Below are positions 8,652 to 16,400 of a stretch of 64,000 nucleotides of DNA, piece after piece. Both the position numbers and the translations under genes were made by a program. The DNA comes from Kineococcus xinjiangensis (GTDB lineage: Bacteria > Actinomycetota > Actinomycetes > Actinomycetales > Kineococcaceae). The stretch lies in contig NZ_PTJD01000002.1 of the NCBI RefSeq assembly GCF_002934625.1, forward strand, positions 310,001 to 374,000, in the 5' to 3' direction. Under the pieces are notes generated by a model. That model was not told the DNA's origin. It was given only the letters and a program-made list of their open reading frames with translations, and searched no databases. Position 1 is the first letter of the stretch. Every line of letters starts with the position of its first letter.

Positions 8652-8831
8652 GGGCGTCCTCCCTCCTCCCGGCCGGCGGCTCCGGCGGGGAGCGCGACGC
8701 TAGGGACCCCGAGGCGCTCGGCCGGGCGCCCGCCCACCCGGTGTGGACGGCCGCGGCCCCCGGCGCCGCTGTGGACGCGACGCGGACGGGCTTCGGGGAC
8801 GGGCGGTTCCGCCGCGGGGCAGGATGGGCGC

Positions 8832-9386
8832 GTGCCGACGACCTCCCGCCACCTCCCCGCCGCGGACGGGGAGGCCCCCTACCGCGTCTGCTTCGTCTGC
8901 TCCGGCAACATCTGCCGCTCCCCCGTCGCGGAGGTCGTCCTGCGCGCCCTCGCCGAGGAGGCCGGCCTCGGCGGGCGCCTCGAGGTGGACTCCGCGGGCA
9001 CCGGCGACTGGCACGTCGGCGAGCCCGCCGACCGCCGGGCGCTGGCCTCCCTCACCGCCGGCGGCTACGACGGCTCCACGCACCGGGCACGGCGCTTCGA
9101 GCGCTCCTGGGCGACGCGGCGCGACCTGCTCGTGGCGATGGACCGCGGCCACGAGGCCGACCTGCACGCCGCCCTGGCAGGGATGAGCGGCCCCGTGGCG
9201 CAGGTCCGCCTCCTCAGCTCCTTCGTCGACGCGGGGGCCGGCGAGCGGCTGCGGGCCGTGGACGTCGCCGACCCCTACTACGGCGGCCCGGACGGCTTCA
9301 CGGCGGTCCTGGCGCAGGTCGAGGCGGGCTGCCGCGGCATCCTCGAGCACGTCCGGCGCGAACTGGGGGCGCGGGCCGGTGCCTGA
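8832..9386 (+). CDS. Low-molecular-weight protein tyrosine phosphatase
   Basis: The 184-residue product has the LMW-PTP P-loop C-x5-R-S near its N-terminus (VCSGNICRSP, nucleophile C23, R29) and the general-acid Asp in VADPYYGG near the C-terminus. It hydrolyses phosphotyrosine in proteins; in actinobacteria such enzymes are cytosolic or secreted. The GTG at 8832 is preceded by AGGA at eight bases. The stop lies eight bases inside the next gene, a fructosamine-kinase-like protein, a pairing that suggests co-expression. Confidence 0.9.
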   Translation: MPTTSRHLPAADGEAPYRVCFVCSGNICRSPVAEVVLRALAEEAGLGGRLEVDSAGTGDWHVGEPADRRALASLTAGGYDGSTHRARRFERSWATRRDLLVAMDRGHEADLHAALAGMSGPVAQVRLLSSFVDAGAGERLRAVDVADPYYGGPDGFTAVLAQVEAGCRGILEHVRRELGARAGA

Positions 9387-10176
9387 ACCCGCCGGGGGCG
9401 GCGTGCACGTCAAGCGGCGCGACGGCCTGCCGCCGGAGCACTTCGCGGTGGAGGCCGCGGGCCTGCGCTGGCTGGCGGCCGCCGCGGACGGGGTGGCGGT
9501 GGCGGAACCGGTGGAGGTGCTGCCCGACGGCCTCGTGCTGCCCCGGGTGGTGCAGGTGGCACCGACGCCCGCCGCGGCGGAGGAGTTCGGCCGGCGGCTC
9601 GCCGCGACCCACGCGGCGGGGGCGCCCGGCTTCGGCTCGGCCCCGCCGGGCGTGGCGGGGGACGGGTGGATCGCGGAGCTGCGGCTGCCCCTGTCGGAGC
9701 GCGGCTCGTCCGCGTGGGGGCCGTTCTACGCGCAGCAGCGGCTGCTGCCCTTCCTGCGGGCCGCGCGGGACTCCGGGGCGGTGGACGCCGTGGGGGCTGC
9801 CGCGGTGGAGCGGGTCTGCGCGCTGCTGGTGGACTCCGACCCGGCGCTGACGGGCCCGGAGCGGCCCCCGGCCCGGCTGCACGGCGACCTGTGGTCGGGC
9901 AACGTGCTGTGGAGCGCGGAGGGTGCCGTGCTCATCGACCCGGCGGCCCACGGCGGGCACCCGGAGACGGACCTGGCGATGCTGGCGCTGTTCGGCCTGC
10001 CGCACCTGGACCGGGCCCTCGGCGCCTGCGCGGAGGCGGCGGGGCTCGACCGGGGCTGGCGGGGGCGGGTGCCGCTGCACCAGCTCCACCCGCTGCTGGT
10101 GCACGCGGTGCTGTTCGGCTCCGGGTACGGGGCGCAGGCGGTGCGCGCGGCCCGGGCGTGCCTGGCGCTGGGCTGA
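9379..10176 (+). CDS. Fructosamine kinase family protein
   Basis: This 265-residue protein belongs to the APH-like fructosamine/ketosamine-3-kinase family. The catalytic loop is LHGDLWSGNVLW and the metal-binding aspartate is in LIDPAAHGGHPETDLAM. The family phosphorylates sugar adducts on lysine (deglycation repair) or free ketosamines. The GTG at 9379 lies within the end of the phosphatase gene (8-base overlap), so translation is coupled. It is slightly shorter than typical members (about 290), mainly at the N-terminus. Confidence 0.88.
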   Translation: MPEPAGGGVHVKRRDGLPPEHFAVEAAGLRWLAAAADGVAVAEPVEVLPDGLVLPRVVQVAPTPAAAEEFGRRLAATHAAGAPGFGSAPPGVAGDGWIAELRLPLSERGSSAWGPFYAQQRLLPFLRAARDSGAVDAVGAAAVERVCALLVDSDPALTGPERPPARLHGDLWSGNVLWSAEGAVLIDPAAHGGHPETDLAMLALFGLPHLDRALGACAEAAGLDRGWRGRVPLHQLHPLLVHAVLFGSGYGAQAVRAARACLALG

Positions 10177-10192
10177 GGCGCAGGCTTGGCGG

Positions 10193-10804
10193 GTGCCCGC
10201 CGAGCCGAGCCCCCCGCTGCAGGGGCACCACCACGAGTACCACCACGAGTACGAGGTGGAGGTCCTGCATCTGCTCGTCTCCCCGGCCCACGCCTACTTC
10301 GGGCGTGCCGCCGACGGGCCGGCGGACGTGCCGACGACGGACGCGGAGCGCGTGGAGGTCGTGGCGGGCAAGGGGATCCGCGGGGACCGGTTCTTCGGCA
10401 AGGCCGCGCACATGGACGCGGCGGTGACGTTCCTGGCGCTGGAGGCGTGGACGGCGGTGGCCGCGGGACTGGGCCTGCCGCAGGTCCCGGACCCGCTGCT
10501 GGCGCGGCGCAACGTGGTGCTGCGCGGGGCGGAGCTGGACCCGCTGCGGGGGCACGGGTTCGAGCTGGTGACGGCCGCGGGTGTGGTGCGCTTCTCCGGG
10601 CGCAGGCCGGCGAACCCGTGCGTGTGGATGGACCGGGTCGTCGCCCCGGGGGCGCACCGGGGGCTGCGCGGGCGCGGGGGCCTGCGGGCGACGCCGCTGT
10701 CGGACGGCGTCCTGGCCCGGGGGCCGGCGGTGCTGCGCTCCCCGGTGCCGCTCGACCCCGCCCGGGCGGGCGAGGCGGTCCTGCGCCGCCAGCCCCTGCC
10801 CTGA
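10193..10804 (+). CDS. MOSC domain protein with His-rich N-terminus
   Basis: A 203-residue MOSC-fold protein. The family binds or uses the molybdenum cofactor, often through a conserved cysteine; here C142 in NPCVWMDRVV is the candidate. The segment VVAGKGIRGDRFFGK is typical of the family. The start GTG at 10193 gives a protein opening VPAEPSPPLQGHHHEYHHEY, with a repeated H-H-E-Y block that could bind metal. It follows the kinase gene by 16 bases and is probably in the same transcript, which then meets a strong inverted repeat. Confidence 0.8.
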   Translation: MPAEPSPPLQGHHHEYHHEYEVEVLHLLVSPAHAYFGRAADGPADVPTTDAERVEVVAGKGIRGDRFFGKAAHMDAAVTFLALEAWTAVAAGLGLPQVPDPLLARRNVVLRGAELDPLRGHGFELVTAAGVVRFSGRRPANPCVWMDRVVAPGAHRGLRGRGGLRATPLSDGVLARGPAVLRSPVPLDPARAGEAVLRRQPLP

Positions 10805-10819
10805 GCCCCCTCGCCCTCG

Positions 10820-10895
10820 CCCTCGCCCGGAAAGGACCCTTTCCGGGGCCGGAGGGCGCCCCCGCACCCCGGAAAGGGTCCTTTCCGGGCGAGGG
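10820..10895. repeat. Large inverted repeat built from two smaller palindromes
   Basis: Bases 10820-10848 and 10867-10895 are perfect 29-bp inverted copies separated by 18 bases. Each arm also contains its own near-palindrome, CCCGGAAAGG / CCTTTCCGGG with a two-base centre. It starts 15 bases past the MOSC stop and ends before purB, so it should terminate transcription. The nested symmetry and A/T-rich GGAAAGG cores are more elaborate than a normal terminator, and it may be a member of a dispersed repeat family. Confidence 0.8.
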
Positions 10896-10969
10896 GGGAA
10901 GAGGGGGTGCGGGGGGGACGGGAAGCAGGTGCCCGCGACCGGACCGGGCCACTCCGCGCGGGTGGGACC

Positions 10970-12406
10970 ATGGGGCACGTGCCCACGCCTGCCGCCCCCG
11001 CCAGCACCGCAGCCACGACCGCCGCCAGCCTCGGCGAACCCGCGCTCGGCCCGCTCGACGGCCGCTACCGCGCGAGCGTCGCCCCCCTGGCGGACCACCT
11101 CTCCGAGGCCGCCCTCAACCGCCGCCGCGTGCACGTCGAGGTCGAGTGGCTGATCTACCTGGGCACGCACGACGTCGTGCCGGGGGTGCGCCGCCTCACC
11201 GACGCGGAGATCGCCCACCTGCGCGGCCTGCCGCTGGGCTTCGACGCCGCCGCCGTCGCGGAACTGGCGGAGATCGAGCGGGAGACCGTCCACGACGTCA
11301 AGGCCGTCGAGTACTGGATCAAGCGGCGACTGGAGGGCACGTCGCTGGCCGACGTCGCCGAGCTCGTGCACCTGTTCTGCACCAGCGAGGACATCAACAA
11401 CCTCTCCTACGCCCTCATGGTCCGCGACGCGGTGCGCGAGGTGTGGTCGCCGGCCGCGCACACCGTCACCGACGACCTGGCGCGCACGGCCCACGAGCTG
11501 CGGGAGCTGCCGATGCTGGCCCGCACCCACGGGCAGCCCGCGACGCCGACGACCCTGGGCAAGGAACTCGCGGTCCTCGTGCACCGCCTGCGCCGGCAGC
11601 TGGCGCGGGTGGACGCCGCGGAGCACCTGGGCAAGTTCAACGGCGCCACCGGCACGTACGCCGCGCACGCGGCCGCGGTTCCGGGCACCGACTGGCCGGC
11701 GGTGTCGCGGGCGTTCGTGGAGTCCCTGGGCCTGACCTGGAACCCGCTGACCACGCAGATCGAGTCGCACGACTGGCAGGCCGAGCTGTACGCGGACGTC
11801 GCCCGTTTCGGCCGGGTGCTGCACAACCTCTGCACCGACGTGTGGACGTACATCTCCCTGGGGTACTTCGTGCAGGTCCGCGGTCAGGGCACCGTGGGCT
11901 CCAGCACCATGCCGCACAAGGTGAACCCCATCCGGTTCGAGAACGCCGAGGCGAACCTGGAGGTGTCGCAGGCGCTGTTCCGGGTGCTGGAGGAGACGCT
12001 GACGACGTCCCGGCTGCAGCGCGACCTCACCGACTCCTCGATGCAGCGCAACATCGGCGTGGCGTTCGGGCACTCGCTGCTGGCGCTGGAGAACGTCCGC
12101 AAGGGCCTGGCGGGGCTGGACGCGAACCCTCAGGCCCTGGCCGCGGACCTGGACGCCACGTGGGAGGTGCTGGGCGAGGCGGTGCAGTCGGTGATGCGCG
12201 TGCACGGCCTGCCCAACCCGTACGAGCGGCTGAAGGACCTGACGCGCGGCCGGCGGGTGGATGCGCAGGCCATGCGGGAGTTCGTCGCCGGCCTCGGCCT
12301 GCCGGAGGCGGAGGCGGAGCGGCTGGCGGCGCTGACGCCGGGCACGTACACGGGGGTCGCGGCGCAGCTGGTGGACGTCCTGGGCACGCCGCCGGGCGAG
12401 GGCTGA
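10970..12406 (+). CDS. purB: Adenylosuccinate lyase
   Basis: PurB cleaves SAICAR and adenylosuccinate to release fumarate in purine synthesis. The 478-residue protein carries the fumarase/aspartase superfamily signature SSTMPHKVNPI, the active-site ARTHGQPATPTTLGKE segment and TSEDINN. Length and motif order match the E. coli-type PurB. I chose the ATG at 10970 (after GGTGGGACC); a GTG nine bases later is possible, and an upstream ATG at 10907 would add an unconserved Arg-rich tail. The next gene starts five bases after its stop. Confidence 0.95.
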   Translation: MGHVPTPAAPASTAATTAASLGEPALGPLDGRYRASVAPLADHLSEAALNRRRVHVEVEWLIYLGTHDVVPGVRRLTDAEIAHLRGLPLGFDAAAVAELAEIERETVHDVKAVEYWIKRRLEGTSLADVAELVHLFCTSEDINNLSYALMVRDAVREVWSPAAHTVTDDLARTAHELRELPMLARTHGQPATPTTLGKELAVLVHRLRRQLARVDAAEHLGKFNGATGTYAAHAAAVPGTDWPAVSRAFVESLGLTWNPLTTQIESHDWQAELYADVARFGRVLHNLCTDVWTYISLGYFVQVRGQGTVGSSTMPHKVNPIRFENAEANLEVSQALFRVLEETLTTSRLQRDLTDSSMQRNIGVAFGHSLLALENVRKGLAGLDANPQALAADLDATWEVLGEAVQSVMRVHGLPNPYERLKDLTRGRRVDAQAMREFVAGLGLPEAEAERLAALTPGTYTGVAAQLVDVLGTPPGEG

Positions 12407-12410
12407 GGAA

Positions 12411-13475
12411 GTGCGCGCCCTCGTCTTCGAGCGCTTCGGCGGACCGCTGGAGGAGCGCACGGTCCCCGACCCGGAGCCCGGCCCGCTGGGCGCGGTGGTC
12501 CGGGTGGAGGGGACGGGGGTGTGCCGCAGCGACTGGCACGGCTGGCAGGGCCACGACCCGGACGTGTCGCTGCCCCACGTGCCGGGGCACGAGCTGGCGG
12601 GGACGGTGGTGGCGGTCGGCGGGCAGGTCCGGCTGTGGCGGGCCGGTGACCGGGTGACGGTGCCGTTCGTGAACGCCTGCGGGGGCTGCCCGCAGTGCGC
12701 GGCGGGGGCGCACCAGGTGTGCGAGCGGCAGCGGCAGCCGGGGTTCACGCACTGGGGCTCGTTCGCGGAGCTGGTGGCGCTGGACTCCGCGGACGTGAAC
12801 CTGGTGCGGCTGCCGGAGGCGATGCCCGCCACGACGGCCGCCGCGCTGGGCTGCCGGGTGGCGACGGCGTTCCGGGCGGTGGTCGACGTCGGGGCGGCGC
12901 GCGCCGGGGAGTGGGTGGCGGTGCACGGCTGCGGCGGGGTGGGCCTGTCGGCCGTGGCCCTGGCGGTGGCGGTGGGCGCGCGGGTGGTGGCCACCGACCT
13001 GTCGGCGCAGGCGCGGGAGCTGGCGCTGCGGTTCGGCGCCGAGGTGGTGGTGGACGCCGCCGGTGGTGCGGCCGAGGTCGCCGCGGCGGTGCGGGAGGCC
13101 ACGGGGGGCGGCGCGCACGTCTCGGTGGACGCGGTGGGCAGCGCTCCGACGTGCGAGGCGTCCCTGCTGTGCCTGCGGGCGCGGGGCCGGCACGTGCAGG
13201 TGGGGCTGCTGCCGCCGGCTGCGGGCAGGCCGGTGCTGCCGTTGGAGCGGGTGATCGCGCTGGAGCTGCAGGTGCTGGGCAGCCACGGCATGGCCGCGCA
13301 CGACTACCCGAGGCTGCTGGCGCTGGTGGAGTCCGGACGCTTCCGGCCCGAGGCGCTGGTGTCGCGGGTGCTGCCGCTGGCGGAGGGGCCGCGGGCGCTG
13401 GCGGAGTGCGGGGCGGCGGCGTTCGCGGGCATCACGGTGCTGGATCCGCTGGCGCATCCCGGTGCGCTCGCCTGA
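12411..13475 (+). CDS. Zinc-dependent medium-chain alcohol dehydrogenase
   Basis: A 354-residue MDR dehydrogenase. Catalytic zinc ligands are in GVCRSDWHG and GHELAG, and the structural zinc loop is CGGCPQCAAGAHQVC. The Rossmann motif GCGGVGLSA follows, and ATDLSAQA gives an acidic residue after beta-2, suggesting NAD preference. Substrate is unknown; the sequence is of the general alcohol/sorbitol dehydrogenase type. The GTG lies five bases past the purB stop with GAGGAA immediately before it, so it is probably translated from the purB transcript. Confidence 0.88.
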   Translation: MRALVFERFGGPLEERTVPDPEPGPLGAVVRVEGTGVCRSDWHGWQGHDPDVSLPHVPGHELAGTVVAVGGQVRLWRAGDRVTVPFVNACGGCPQCAAGAHQVCERQRQPGFTHWGSFAELVALDSADVNLVRLPEAMPATTAAALGCRVATAFRAVVDVGAARAGEWVAVHGCGGVGLSAVALAVAVGARVVATDLSAQARELALRFGAEVVVDAAGGAAEVAAAVREATGGGAHVSVDAVGSAPTCEASLLCLRARGRHVQVGLLPPAAGRPVLPLERVIALELQVLGSHGMAAHDYPRLLALVESGRFRPEALVSRVLPLAEGPRALAECGAAAFAGITVLDPLAHPGALA

Positions 13476-13648
13476 CGTGTCACCCTGAAGGACCCGGCAC
13501 CGGGGCGCCGGCGCGCCCGCGTCATCCGCGCGGTGCACCCGTCCGGGCGAATGAACGCGAGCAGTGCGCCCGCGCCGTCATCATGGCGGTGCACCGGTCC
13601 GGCGACGAACGCCCGGAGGAGGAGCTCACGACGAGGGGGAGCAGCAAC

Positions 13649-14782
13649 GTGGAGATCGTCTACAACAGCTACGGCGGCAGGTTCTCGGACAGCCCGCGGG
13701 CCGTCTACGAGGCGCTCGTCGCTCGCGGTGACGACGTCCGGCACACCTGGTTGTGCGCTCCCGAGCACGCGGCCGCCTTCCCTCCCGGCGTCCGCACCGT
13801 GACGCCCGGAACCCCGGAGTCGCGCGCCGCGCTGGAGGCGGCGGACGTGCTGGTGGCGAACTACGGCACCGAGCGCGGCTGGCGGAAGAAGCCGGGCGCG
13901 GTCTACCTGCAGGTCTGGCACGGCACCCCGTTGAAGCGCATCCACAACGACGCGCTGACGATGCCGGACGGCCCGCTGAGCGACGACGACCACGACGTCC
14001 GCTCCTGGGACCACATGATCTCCCCGAACTCCGCGGCCACGGAGCCGTTGCGCAACGCGTTCCGCTTCACGGGGCCGGTGCACGAAACGGGCTACCCCCG
14101 CAACGACGCGCTGAACGCCCCCGACCGGGAGGAGCGCCGCGCGAAGGTGCGGCAGGAGCTGGGGATCCCCGAGGGGAAGCGCGCGGTGCTGTACGCGCCG
14201 ACGTGGCGCGACGACGTGGTCGACGAGCAGGGCAGGCGCGACTTCGACCTGCACCTGGACCTGGGGCGGTTCTCGGAGCGGCTCGGCGGCGACCACGTGC
14301 TGCTGCTGCGCCTGCACTACTTCCTCTCCGGGCGCCTGGGGGAGGTGCGTGTCCCCGGGGTGCTGGACGTCTCGTCGTACCCGGACATCGCCGACCTCTA
14401 CCTCGCGGCCGACGTGCTGGTGACGGACTACTCCTCGGCGATGTTCGACTTCGCCGTCACCGCCAAGCCGATCGTGTACTTCACGTACGACCTCGCCCAC
14501 TACCGCGACGAGCTCCGGGGTTTCTACTTCGACCTGGAGGAGATCGCACCGGGCCCGCTGTGCTCGACGGGCGAGGAGGTCTACGACGCGCTCGCCGACC
14601 TCGACGCCGTGTCACGGCGGTACGCGCAGCGCTATGCCCGCTTCCGGGAGATGTTCTGCCACCTGGAGGACGGCTGCTCGACGCAGCGCGTTCTCGAGTT
14701 GTTCTTCCCGCAGTCCCCCGCCTCCGGGCCGGAGGACGTGTCGTCCCTCTGCGGGACGGCATCATGGGCGGCGGCCGGCTGA
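13649..14782 (+). CDS. CDP-glycerol:glycerophosphate glycerophosphotransferase (TagF/TagB-like)
   Basis: The 377-residue protein corresponds to the catalytic domain of CDP-glycerol phosphotransferases that build teichoic acid-like polymers on the inner membrane face. Hallmarks are VWHGTPLKRIH, YAPTWRDD and the donor-site VTDYSSAMFDFA. The N-terminal extension of long TagF enzymes is missing, as in TagB and in single-domain actinobacterial members. The GTG at 13649 follows GGGGGAG with a seven-base spacer, better than the ATG at 13583. The downstream nucleotidyltransferase suggests a two-gene polymer decoration module. Confidence 0.82.
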   Translation: MEIVYNSYGGRFSDSPRAVYEALVARGDDVRHTWLCAPEHAAAFPPGVRTVTPGTPESRAALEAADVLVANYGTERGWRKKPGAVYLQVWHGTPLKRIHNDALTMPDGPLSDDDHDVRSWDHMISPNSAATEPLRNAFRFTGPVHETGYPRNDALNAPDREERRAKVRQELGIPEGKRAVLYAPTWRDDVVDEQGRRDFDLHLDLGRFSERLGGDHVLLLRLHYFLSGRLGEVRVPGVLDVSSYPDIADLYLAADVLVTDYSSAMFDFAVTAKPIVYFTYDLAHYRDELRGFYFDLEEIAPGPLCSTGEEVYDALADLDAVSRRYAQRYARFREMFCHLEDGCSTQRVLELFFPQSPASGPEDVSSLCGTASWAAAG

Positions 14783-14813
14783 CCGCCGCGGCTGTTCTTT
14801 TCCCGCAAACCCT

Positions 14814-14829
14814 CCCCGCACGTGCGGGG
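14814..14829. promoter_or_regulatory. Perfect 16-bp palindrome before the nucleotidyltransferase gene
   Basis: CCCCGCACGTGCGGGG is a perfect palindrome just upstream of the ribosome binding site of the next gene and downstream of a T/C-rich stretch. It could pair as a hairpin with an ACGT loop (attenuator) or serve as an operator. Placement in the 67-base gap of a likely two-gene unit suggests it tunes the second gene. Confidence 0.45.
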
Positions 14830-14849
14830 CGACCATCGAGGAGGACCGA

Positions 14850-15551
14850 GTGAGCGACGTCCAGGCCGTGATCCTGGCAGCGGGCATGGGAACCCGGCTG
14901 GGGCGGCCGATGCCCAAGCCGCTGACCCGGCTCGACGAGGGCCGCACCATCATGCAGCAGCAGGTGGACAACCTCCGGTCGGTGTTCGGCGGCGACGCGC
15001 GCATCACCGCGGTGGTGGGTTTCAAGGCGACGCTGGTGATGGAGGCGCAGCCGGACCTGCTGTTCGCGTACAACGCGTACTACGACAGCACGAACACCTC
15101 CAAGAGCCTGCTGCGCGCGCTGACGGTGTCCGGTGAGGGCGGCGTCCTGTGGATGAACGGCGACGTGGTGTTCGACCCCTCGATCCTGGAGGACCTGCGC
15201 GTCGCCATCGAGGCCGACCAGAGCACGGTGTGCGTGAACACGGCCGCGGTCGGCGAGGAGGAGGTCAAGTACACCGTCGACGAGCGCGGGTTCGTGCGGG
15301 AGCTGTCGAAGACGGTGGTGGGCGGCCTCGGGGAGGCCGTGGGCATCAACTTCGTCTCCAGCCGGGACAAGGCGGCGCTGGTGGAGGAGCTGCGCCGCTG
15401 CGCCGACACGGACTACTTCGAGCGCGGCATCGAGCTGGCGATCCAGGACCGCGGGATCCAGGTGCGGCCGCTGGACATCTCCCACCGCTTCGCGGTCGAG
15501 GTGGACTTCGAGGAGGACCTGGCCCGGGCGAACCAGCACCCCGTCGCCTGA
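14850..15551 (+). CDS. Sugar/choline-phosphate nucleotidyltransferase family protein
   Basis: A 233-residue GT-A fold nucleotidyltransferase with the signature ILAAGMGTRLG and PKPLT, WMNGDVVFDP for metal binding, and STNTSKSLLRA, which resembles LicC-type phosphocholine cytidylyltransferases and their relatives. It would activate a phosphorylated alcohol or sugar with CTP or another NTP for addition to a surface polymer. That fits its place after a CDP-glycerol phosphotransferase. GGAGG lies five bases before the GTG. The exact substrate cannot be read from the sequence. Confidence 0.78.
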   Translation: MSDVQAVILAAGMGTRLGRPMPKPLTRLDEGRTIMQQQVDNLRSVFGGDARITAVVGFKATLVMEAQPDLLFAYNAYYDSTNTSKSLLRALTVSGEGGVLWMNGDVVFDPSILEDLRVAIEADQSTVCVNTAAVGEEEVKYTVDERGFVRELSKTVVGGLGEAVGINFVSSRDKAALVEELRRCADTDYFERGIELAIQDRGIQVRPLDISHRFAVEVDFEEDLARANQHPVA

Positions 15552-15599
15552 TCCGACCTTCTGATCCGACCGCCGGGCCCGCCGCGGGTGCGCCGCGGT

Positions 15600-15634
15600 G
15601 GGCACCGTCCGGGCGTCAGATCCGGACGGTGCCC
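15600..15634. terminator. Bidirectional hairpin between convergent genes
   Basis: GGGCACCGTCCGG (15600-15612) pairs perfectly with 15622-15634 around a nine-base loop. It lies after the nucleotidyltransferase and overlaps the final codons and stop of the convergent VOC gene, whose last residues are encoded by the right arm. Confidence 0.75.
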
Positions 15635-16260
15635 CGGGGGCCCTCGAACACGACGGCGCGCAGTCCCGGCCCCTCGTCGCCGGGCGGCAGCCAGTCGAAG
15701 CGCAGCCCCTCCACGGCGCACTCGGGCGGCAGGCCGAGCCAGGTGCGGATCCGGTCGGGGGTGCCGGCGATCTCCAGGCCCGCGAGTCGCGTCCCGTCGG
15801 TCAGGGCGAGACCCGAGGGGTGCAGCGCCGGTGGGGAGTCCCACTGAAGCAGCAGCGGCAGCTGGGGGTCCTCCAGCAGGCCGGGGATGCCGATGTGCCG
15901 CCAGTGCAGCTCCACGCCGTCGGGGCGGCGTCGGGAGCCGGCCTCGGAGCGCTGTCCGACGAGGCGCTCGAAGCGGGTGATGTCGTCCACGCCGACGCAC
16001 CACGTGAACCAGCCGCCGCCGGCGTCGGAGCGCCGCCGCACGGCCCGGCCGAAGGGGGCCCTGTCGGCGACGGGGTGGTCGAGGACCTCCACGACCTCCA
16101 CGTAGCTGCGCCCGGACAGCGGCAGGATGACGTTGCGGGTCCCGAAGCGGGGGTGCGGACCGCCGTCGACCATGCGCACGCCGAGCACGTCGGCGAGGTG
16201 CCTGGCCGTCGCCTGCAGGCCCTCACGGCCGGCGGCGTAGCCGACGTGGTCGAGGCGCAT
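15616..16260 (-). CDS. VOC/glyoxalase-like domain protein
   Basis: A 214-residue protein opening MRLDHVGYAAGREGL, the usual first strand of vicinal-oxygen-chelate domains, with a second half-domain around residues 150-214. It resembles the Glyoxalase_3 group, which has no defined reaction in most members. The metal ligand candidates are H5 in the first strand and E73 in YVEVVEVLDH. It is monocistronic, divergent from the Rv2629-type gene, and its 3' end forms part of the terminator hairpin. The ATG at 16260 has little ribosome binding site; a GTG 21 bases upstream is an alternative. Confidence 0.7.
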   Translation of the reverse strand: MRLDHVGYAAGREGLQATARHLADVLGVRMVDGGPHPRFGTRNVILPLSGRSYVEVVEVLDHPVADRAPFGRAVRRRSDAGGGWFTWCVGVDDITRFERLVGQRSEAGSRRRPDGVELHWRHIGIPGLLEDPQLPLLLQWDSPPALHPSGLALTDGTRLAGLEIAGTPDRIRTWLGLPPECAVEGLRFDWLPPGDEGPGLRAVVFEGPRGTVRI

Positions 16261-16400
16261 GCCGGGAATGGTGGCAGACACCGTCCAGTGCTCTCGGACC
16301 GCCACGGGGCGGGGGCCGGGGCGCGCCGTCGCACCGTTTGGCCCCACCGCACAGCGGGTAGGCATCCGGGGACGGAGAGTTTCCGATGGAGGAGGACCCC

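Noticed and set aside
5030-9850. Plus-strand open frame of about 1,600 codons across 5-10 kb, and several others over 1,000 codons
   Set aside because: These are by-products of very high G/C: they run opposite or out of frame to recognisable genes, give Arg/Ala/Gly/Pro-rich nonsense and match no family.
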